Source of the DNA: Catelliglobosispora koreensis DSM 44566
GTDB lineage: Bacteria > Actinomycetota > Actinomycetes > Mycobacteriales > Micromonosporaceae
Direction of reading: 5' to 3'
DNA: 64,000 nucleotides
Assembly (NCBI RefSeq): GCF_000379685.1
Contig: NZ_KB903253.1
Coordinates: forward strand, 163,186-227,185
The notes below the pieces were generated by a model. That model saw only the letters and a program-made list of their open reading frames with translations, was not told the origin of the DNA and searched no databases. Shown piece after piece: positions 55,901 through 61,223 of the stretch. Made by a program: the position numbers and the translations under genes. How positions within the stretch are numbered: position 1 is the stretch's first letter; each line of letters begins with the position of its first letter.

Positions 55901-57139
55901 CGCGGGCAGCGTGTAGGCCAAGTTGGACGGTGCTGTCGGCGCCTGCGTGTCACCCGACTGTCCGGTGCGGGTGACGCTGTTGCTGTTGCCCGACTGGTTG
56001 TTGGCCGCGTCCTTGGCCCGCACGTAATACGTGACGGTGGCCGTGTCGGGCTGGTTGTCGACAAACACCAGCGTCGTCCCGTTAACGGAACTGCGCAGCG
56101 TGCCGTTGGCGTAGATGTCATAACCCGTCACGCCCACGTTGTCGGTGGAAGCGTTCCACGTCAAGCGAATCTGGCCACTCGCGGGCTGCGTGTAAGCCAA
56201 GTTGGACGGTGCCGTCGGCGGCTGGGTGTCGCCCGTGCCCGGGCCATAGACCTCGAACTCGGCGATCTGGCCCGCTGGCCAGCCGGTGTTCGCGGTGATG
56301 TTCAGCCGCACATACCGCGTTGTCGTGGTGTTGAAGTTGATCGTCACGGTGGGACTGAAGTTGTAGCCCGCGCTCGCGACGATGTCGGTGAACGACGTTC
56401 CGTTCGTACTTCCTTGCACAGCCAGGGTTTGCGTGCGCGCGCCCCAGCCGGAGGGAATCTTCAGGATCAGCTTGTTGATGGCCACGGAAGCACCGAGGTC
56501 GACCTGAAGCCACTGTGGGAACGCGTTATTCGCGCTCTCCCAATAGCTGCCCTGATTGCCATCGTTGGCGTTGCCAGCGGCATAGACGTCGGAGTGGCTG
56601 CTTTCGGCCATCGCCTTGCCCTGCGCCAGGTTGCCCGTTGACGTCGACGTCCCGTAGATCTCGAACTCGGAGATCTGCGCCGCCTGCCATCCGGTGTTAG
56701 CCGTGATGTGCACACGCACGTAACGCGTCGTGGCGGCTGGGAAGTTGATCGTCGCCGTGGGGTTGAAGACCACACCAGCACTGCTGACGATGGTTGAGAA
56801 GCCTGAGCCGTCAAGGCTTCCCTGCACACTCAGCGTCTGGGTCCGCGAACCCCAGCCGGCTGGAAGCTTCAGGATGATTTGATCGATGCTCGTTGGGCTG
56901 CCGAGGTCAATCGTGGCGTGCTGAGGGAACGAGTTATTCGTACCCTCCCAGTAAGTGGCCTGGTTGCCATCGTTGAGATTGCCCGCCCCATAAGGGGCGT
57001 TGGTGCTGCTGACTGCCGCGGGTTTGCCAATGGAAAGGTTGGGGCCGCCTGCCGCCGCGGCCGGAAACGGCGCGACGGGGAGCAACAGGCTGGCCACGGC
57101 AGACGCCGCGATGACCCGCCAAGTGCGCTTGGATCTCAT
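52901..57139 (-). CDS. Secreted multidomain GH87-type alpha-1,3-glucanase (mycodextranase family)
   Basis: The protein is 1,412 residues. A signal peptide ends near FPAAAAG. The modules in order are: two discoidin (F5/8 C) domains (about 30-300), two nearly identical FN3 repeats of 93 residues (about 305-490), a third discoidin-like domain (to about 630), two CARDB Ig-like domains (to about 860), a CBM6/35-like module (YDMYEAEDGSVGGG, to about 1020) and a right-handed beta-helix. In the helix, Asp1177 (ADAVNF) and Asp1200-Asp1201 (GNGDDAFALF) have the 23/24 spacing I recall for catalytic Asp residues of GH87 enzymes. The likely job is cutting alpha-1,3-glucan of fungal walls. It has a caggaa ribosome binding site. 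Confidence 0.85.
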   Translation of the reverse strand: MRSKRTWRVIAASAVASLLLPVAPFPAAAAGGPNLSIGKPAAVSSTNAPYGAGNLNDGNQATYWEGTNNSFPQHATIDLGSPTSIDQIILKLPAGWGSRTQTLSVQGSLDGSGFSTIVSSAGVVFNPTATINFPAATTRYVRVHITANTGWQAAQISEFEIYGTSTSTGNLAQGKAMAESSHSDVYAAGNANDGNQGSYWESANNAFPQWLQVDLGASVAINKLILKIPSGWGARTQTLAVQGSTNGTSFTDIVASAGYNFSPTVTINFNTTTTRYVRLNITANTGWPAGQIAEFEVYGPGTGDTQPPTAPSNLAYTQPASGQIRLTWNASTDNVGVTGYDIYANGTLRSSVNGTTLVFVDNQPDTATVTYYVRAKDAANNQSGNSNSVTRTGQSGDTQAPTAPSNLAYTLPASGQIRLTWNASTDNVGVTGYDIYANGALRASVNGTTLTYTDSQPDTATVSYYVKAKDAANNQSANSNTVTRTGTQPPGSNVAQGKPVTENHHIHTFAATNAVDDSTATYWESNGVPGILTVLLGSNHVTDRIVVKLNTDSAWGARTQNITVFGREQSASGFTQLVAAANYSFSPASGNQVTIPFAQTVADVRLQINSNNGAPGGQVAEFQVFGTPAPNPDLTITGLSFSPAAPSETDNITLSAVVRNAGEVASGATNVNFYLGGTQPAGTANVGALAAGAQTTVSVNIGPRSAASYPYSAKVDEANSVVEKNETNNTFTSATNLVVQPVQSSDLVSTVSWSPGNPSSGNAVTFSVTVRNQGTINSASGAHGITLTVLNDTGGTVATFNGSVSGVINAGASASPVNLGPWTAANGRFTIRVVLANDGNELPVKQGNNTSNTSLFVGRGANMPYDMYEAEDGSVGGGATVLSPNRTIGDLAGEASGRRAVTLNSTGSYVQWTTKAPTNTLVTRFSIPDSAGGTGTTTNLSIYVNGTFHKNITLNSRYAWLYGAEAGPSNSPGAGGPRHLYDEANIMLNSSIPAGSTIKLQRDSGQSIATIDFINLEQVSPRANPDPARYKVPAGFTHQDVQNALDAARQDANSLGVYLPAGTYSTASKFTVYGKATNVIGAGMWYTRFETPQSQENTNAGFDVPTSGNGSRFEDFAFFGNYTNRIDGPGKVWGELMNNQNLVINRTWVEHTVCAYWGVHNNNITITNNRFRNTFADAVNFTNDTTNSLISNNEGRGNGDDAFALFSATDGGGSVGNNGNVFENLSATLTWRAAGVAVYGGFNNTFRNLYIADMLTYSGLTVSSLNFGYPFVGFGPGITTFQSISLVRAGGHFWGGQTFGAIWCFAATHDYRALRFIDIDIVDPTYSGIMFQSKYPEQKAVTDTTFNGVRISGAQKSGDAFDAKSGFGIWVNEMPEAGQGPAIGSATFTNLVFSNNFQNIKNTTTTFTLIIN
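55680..56240. repeat. Tandem FN3-coding direct repeat
   Basis: Two consecutive copies of a 279-base (93-codon) FN3 unit inside the GH87 gene are close to identical over long runs; for example GTTGTCGGTGGAAGCGTTCC recurs in both. The protein copies differ at only about a dozen positions. This indicates a recent tandem duplication or gene conversion. Boundaries are approximate. Confidence 0.75.
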
Positions 57140-57367
57140 GACATTCCTGTCTCGTTAGGACGGACGAGGGTTAGGGCCGAGCGGAATGCCCCTCTCTCCC
57201 TCCCATGCAGTAGTTGCATTGGGAAGCAAAGATTCGAACCTAGTTTTGCATGAAAATTGCGCTGCGTTGGCCAAACGTTACAGACGTGCTTCGGTCACGT
57301 CAACGGTGAGTATCTATTGTGGATAAATCGGGCACGGGGCCCTTACGCAGGCTGTTTGTAGGTCGCT

Positions 57368-57724
57368 TTACCGCTTGCGCAGCCGGTCAATCAGCAGAAA
57401 TAGCGCCGCGGCACCACTCATGACGGACAGCGCACCGAACCCGATGATGCCGGCCAGACGCCACGGCACACGCCACAAATTGCTCTCGATTAACAAGGCG
57501 GCTGACCCACACACGATGGCGAGCGTGCAGAACGCGATCGGCGCCCCGAACCGGACCGTCCTAACCGGAGGAGGCGGAGGCGTGCCCTCAAGGCGGGCCA
57601 TAACATGCGCCATCGCCTGGTCAATGCGGATGGTTTCGACCACGTCAGTGGCGAGCACCTGCTCAAACTGATCCGGCCTTAAGTTAACCGTGTCCCAGCG
57701 ATCCTGCCCGGCCTCTTCCCGCAT
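57368..57724 (-). CDS. Small membrane protein, unknown
   Basis: The protein is 118 residues: a soluble acidic N-terminus (DQFEQVLATDVVETIRIDQA, RLEGTPPPPPVRTVRFG) and two C-terminal membrane helices (IAFCTLAIVCGSAALLI and LAGIIGFGALSVMSGAAALF), ending in a basic tail (DRLRKR). No family is recognised. It is divergent from the SUKH-3/deaminase-like gene at 57817. The 57140-57367 stretch downstream holds the presumed promoter of the GH87 gene; no RNA gene was found in it. Confidence 0.65.
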   Translation of the reverse strand: MREEAGQDRWDTVNLRPDQFEQVLATDVVETIRIDQAMAHVMARLEGTPPPPPVRTVRFGAPIAFCTLAIVCGSAALLIESNLWRVPWRLAGIIGFGALSVMSGAAALFLLIDRLRKR

Positions 57725-57816
57725 GCCCTACATGGTCCAGAAATCGAGCGGGTGCGCAACCACGAACCGTCTGCGATAGGTTGTGCAGACGGGTGAACAC
57801 TGCTGGGGAGCCGTAG

Positions 57817-59028
57817 ATGATCTCACAAGAACAACTGAACGGAATCGTGCGCCGCTGGGCGGTAACGGAATCGTTCCAGCGCGGCTACGAGTGCGAGCCG
57901 CACCTGAACGAGTTCGACAAAGGCTGGGTTGTCTGGGCGCCCTACCCGCCGCAACACCGGCAGGACCTCCCGCCGGGCAGTGGCCAGACCTACATCATCG
58001 ACCGGGAAACCGGTGACATCACCATGATTCCGGGCGTTCCCGACATCGTGGCCCGCGAGATGTACGTTCCGCGCAGCGAACCGGAGGTTTCTTCCTTTCG
58101 GGCGCCAGCCATCCCTTTAAGTGAGCGCCAGCGCCGAGCGGCCCTTCTCGAAGCGGAACTCGTGCGTTATTTGAACGGCCAGCCGTTCCGGCTCCCGCAC
58201 GTCGCCGCCGAACTGACCGTCAACGGGACCGCCTTCACCGCGGTCGGGCACACCGACGACGCGACCCCGGCCCACCACCCGCTCGTGTGGCAGGCGTTCA
58301 GCTCCATCGCCCCGGGCAACCGCAATCGTGGCGCCGAGCGGCACGCTGAACTCATCGCCTTATCCAAGGCCCTGTTCGCTTTCTTCGGCAGCGACATCCC
58401 ACCGCTGGACCAGGTTCGCTCTCTGCTCGGCACCGCCTCGGTGCGGCTGCGGGCCTTTACCGAAGGCTCCGACCCCGATGATCCCCAGCCGGGGTTCTCT
58501 TGCCATACGGTCCGCGCGGTCCTTCTTTCCTTGGGGGTACCAGGTAATCCGCCGCCAGACCTCATGGCCCCTCCGCTGCCGCCTAAGGAAACCGGTGACC
58601 TGAGCTTCGTCAAGCAGCTCATCACCGATTCCCTCGTGCACACCGCCTTAACGCCAGGGCTGCGCCACCAGCTGCCCGTCCTGCCGTTCCTGCCGGAGCT
58701 TCTCGCGCCCTACGGCACGGTCTATGGCGTGCTTCAGAGCGCACCGGCGGCCGCCCAGCGGGTCGAAGGCTTCACGCTCAACACGGAAATGTCCGTCCCG
58801 CTCGCCGACACCCTCGGCGACGCGAGCGTCCACATTGGAACGCGCCTCTTCCCGATCGGTGAGGAAGGCGCTGGTCACACAGCCGTGCTCGCCATCGACG
58901 AGGGACAGCGCGTGTTCATCGTGGACCACGTGGGCATCTGGTATGTAGGGGCCAACCTCGACGAGGCGATGCAAGCGTTGCTAACCGGTGCCGCCACGCC
59001 ACGTGTACGCGCCGACGGCACCTGGTAG
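57817..59028 (+). CDS. Three-domain YrhB-like / YwqJ-deaminase-like / SUKH-3 protein (degraded zinc site)
   Basis: The protein is 403 residues with ggggag before the ATG. Residues 1-85 resemble the YrhB/Imm35-like fold (GWVVWAPYPPQ, GQTYIIDRETGDITMIPG). Residues 105-245 resemble a YwqJ-type nucleic-acid deaminase with its H-A-E motif (H176, E178). The second motif, normally P-C-x-x-C, reads SCHTV (C229 but Val232), so one zinc ligand is missing. Residues 300-395 fit SUKH-3, a family of immunity proteins against contact-dependent toxins (PYGTVYGVLQS, HTAVLAIDEGQRVFIVDHVGIWYVG in part). It converges with a paralogue at 59029, ending at the base next to it. Confidence 0.75.
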   Translation: MISQEQLNGIVRRWAVTESFQRGYECEPHLNEFDKGWVVWAPYPPQHRQDLPPGSGQTYIIDRETGDITMIPGVPDIVAREMYVPRSEPEVSSFRAPAIPLSERQRRAALLEAELVRYLNGQPFRLPHVAAELTVNGTAFTAVGHTDDATPAHHPLVWQAFSSIAPGNRNRGAERHAELIALSKALFAFFGSDIPPLDQVRSLLGTASVRLRAFTEGSDPDDPQPGFSCHTVRAVLLSLGVPGNPPPDLMAPPLPPKETGDLSFVKQLITDSLVHTALTPGLRHQLPVLPFLPELLAPYGTVYGVLQSAPAAAQRVEGFTLNTEMSVPLADTLGDASVHIGTRLFPIGEEGAGHTAVLAIDEGQRVFIVDHVGIWYVGANLDEAMQALLTGAATPRVRADGTW

Positions 59029-60306
59029 CTACTCGTCTTCTGCCCCAGCGGGCTCCGGGACCTCAATCAATCCATCGTCCCGGACCCGCGCCAGCCGGGT
59101 TCCCTGGATCAGCGCGATCAGCGCCGTCTCCACGTTCTCGCCAGCGAACCACTCGCCCGCCTGGTCCAGAACGAAAACCATGCCGCGCGCGTCGATAGCG
59201 AGGATCCCGTCGCCACCGGCCTCGACCCCAAGGGGCGCAAGCGGAAAGCCAATCACCTGAGCGAAATCCGCGAGCGACATCCCGGCTTTGCCCGCCAGAT
59301 CGGGTGCGAGCTCAAAAGGCCGCACCCGGTGGGTCACTCCAGGCCCCCTTCGGGTGACCACCAAATAGGGGTACGCCTCGAGCGCCGCCCGAACAGCCTC
59401 GAGCGGCTCATGACCGAAGTCGTCGGCCAGCACATCAAGCGACAACTGCGCCCACTCGGCCCGCGACACGGGACGGTCACCGATCATCGGCTGCTGGCCA
59501 AAGCCACCCGCCGCGAGCGCCGCCGCCACATCAGCCGGAAACCGTTCCAGCTCAGGCGGAATGCCCATCACCGGCAACCCCGGATCGGGCTGGCGCACCG
59601 CTGACGCTGGCGCGATCCCAAAGTGCGCCCACGCCTCAAGACACGAATCGCACGGCTCGGCTGGCCCGCCCGCAAGCGGATCGCCTTCCTCCCGCACGTA
59701 ACGCAGCTCCACACTGGACAGTCCACGAGCCACCGCTCGCGCCTGGTCCAGATCCACCGGCGGCTGACCCGTCAGGGTCGCCTCGTGCTCCATGTCGTGC
59801 AGCCAGTCCGACACCACGATCAGCTCAGCGTGCCGGTAGGCACCGCGCACCAGATCGCCTGGCTCGTGATCGGTCAGCCAGTCGAGCACGAGCGGATGGT
59901 GGCGTACGACCTGGTCGCCCTTGGCCCCACTCGCCCTCCGGAGAACACCGTCGGCGAACGTCAAGTGCGCCACGGTTGTTGGCGTCGCTACGCGCCTGCC
60001 CATCCGGCGCAACGCCACGAAGGAATCCGCGGTCGCCGGTGCTGGCGGGCGCTGAAGGGTCTTCAGTTGATGCCGCTGACGGATCTCCTCAGGCGTCGCC
60101 GCCGGATAGGTCGTCAAACGAGCGGTCACCTTGTCAATAACGGTCCGCACCCCGGTGCCGATGATCGGCTTCGGCGGCACAGCCCACACCACGAAACACT
60201 CGGGGAACTCCGCCACCCTCGGCTGCCACGACGGCCCCGGTTTGCCTGACACATAAGCGAAGTAGGCTGCCACCTGTGCTGCATCCCGTGCCGTAACCGT
60301 CGTCAT
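59029..60306 (-). CDS. Three-domain YrhB-like / YwqJ-deaminase-like / SUKH-3 protein (intact zinc site)
   Basis: The protein is 425 residues, a distant paralogue of the protein encoded at 57817 with the same order of parts: YrhB-like N-terminus (CFVVWAVPPKP, GVRTVIDKVTARLTTYP), YwqJ-like deaminase with H159-A-E161 (YRHAELIVVSDWL) and PCDSC (C219, C222), the full zinc set, and a SUKH-3-like end (EAYPYLVVTRRGPG, GGDGILAIDARGMVFVLDQ). Deaminases of this type are toxin warheads or modifiers; SUKH domains are immunity modules. Its ATG overlaps the upstream unknown gene by four bases, so it belongs to the operon of the edge toxin-like protein. Confidence 0.75.
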   Translation of the reverse strand: MTTVTARDAAQVAAYFAYVSGKPGPSWQPRVAEFPECFVVWAVPPKPIIGTGVRTVIDKVTARLTTYPAATPEEIRQRHQLKTLQRPPAPATADSFVALRRMGRRVATPTTVAHLTFADGVLRRASGAKGDQVVRHHPLVLDWLTDHEPGDLVRGAYRHAELIVVSDWLHDMEHEATLTGQPPVDLDQARAVARGLSSVELRYVREEGDPLAGGPAEPCDSCLEAWAHFGIAPASAVRQPDPGLPVMGIPPELERFPADVAAALAAGGFGQQPMIGDRPVSRAEWAQLSLDVLADDFGHEPLEAVRAALEAYPYLVVTRRGPGVTHRVRPFELAPDLAGKAGMSLADFAQVIGFPLAPLGVEAGGDGILAIDARGMVFVLDQAGEWFAGENVETALIALIQGTRLARVRDDGLIEVPEPAGAEDE

Positions 60307-61223
60307 GCGACCTTCCCCGCTTTGCGCAACGCCAAGAACGCCCGGAACTTGGCGACATCGTCCACTGTGGACAGCTCACCGTTGCCCGGCCCCGGCCACA
60401 CCACCAGCCCGTCGGTGGAGAAGTCCGTCCCCGGCACCCGTGCGCCAGCGCGTCCTCCAGACTCCGCCACCACGTGGACCGTCCCCGGATACCTCGCCCA
60501 CACGAGCACACCGTTGAACTGCGCCCGCCGGTGGTACTCCGGCAACTCCCACCCCGACCGATACGCCTCCAGCAGCTGCTCTTCACTCCTGTTAGCGATA
60601 GTCAAGTCGGTCCTGGCGAGGCTTTCGTACTCCGAGGGATCCGCTTTCGGGTGAAGCTCGATAATATAGATTCTCTTCACTGGACTGTCCGGATCGGGAC
60701 CCGAACGCCACGACTGCCAGATGCCCGTCACCCCATCGTCTGGCCCGAGGCCCGGCACCAGCGGGGAATGATCCCATCCGTAAAGCTCGCGAAGCTGGCG
60801 ATAGGGGATCGCAGGCTCGCCCGCTGAAATATCGAGGAGGTCGAGCCAGTTTGCTGGGAGCTGCCCGAGATACTGAGGCGGAAATGGCGTGAACGTGTAG
60901 TTCTTCAGCGGCAGCACCGTATTGAAATCGCCCGCTGGCTCCAATGGCTTGTTTGTCTGCCATCCGGGCTCCGTGACGCGACGTGGCAACTGCGTCATGC
61001 CCTGCGTCGGCAGTAGGACCTTGTAGGTAAAGGCGACCGCTTCCAGCTCGGCCCCTGTCATCTGCCAATCGCCCTCATGAAGCGTCGCACGGATTTTGGC
61101 GAGCTTCTCATCCGGAATCCGCCCCGCCAACCGCAAGATCATCTCATGCAGATTCATGTACATCTCAACCACACCAGGGTTCTGGTGTTCTGGCACGAGA
61201 TAGCTCCGGCCCATGTGCGTCAC
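60303..61223 (-). CDS. Unknown protein downstream of the ADP-ribosyltransferase-like gene
   Basis: The protein is 306 residues with no signal peptide or membrane helix. I recognise no domain. Visible segments include YTFTPFPPQYLGQLPANWLD, IPYRQLRELYGWDHSPLVPG, VKRIYIIELHPKADPSEYES and FNGVLVWARYPGTVHVVAES. The C-terminal end (STDGLVVWPGPGNGELSTVD) looks like a small beta-rich domain similar in feel to SUKH/YrhB units. Its GTG overlaps the toxin-like gene's stop (GTGA) with ggagag upstream. A gene immediately behind a polymorphic toxin is normally its immunity protein; that is the leading but unproven idea. Confidence 0.7.
   Translation of the reverse strand: MTHMGRSYLVPEHQNPGVVEMYMNLHEMILRLAGRIPDEKLAKIRATLHEGDWQMTGAELEAVAFTYKVLLPTQGMTQLPRRVTEPGWQTNKPLEPAGDFNTVLPLKNYTFTPFPPQYLGQLPANWLDLLDISAGEPAIPYRQLRELYGWDHSPLVPGLGPDDGVTGIWQSWRSGPDPDSPVKRIYIIELHPKADPSEYESLARTDLTIANRSEEQLLEAYRSGWELPEYHRRAQFNGVLVWARYPGTVHVVAESGGRAGARVPGTDFSTDGLVVWPGPGNGELSTVDDVAKFRAFLALRKAGKVA

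Noticed and set aside
57220..57250. tRNA-like T-loop sequence (GGTTCGAATC on the minus strand)
   Set aside because: The flanking bases do not pair as a T-stem and no acceptor, D or anticodon arms can be folded around it.
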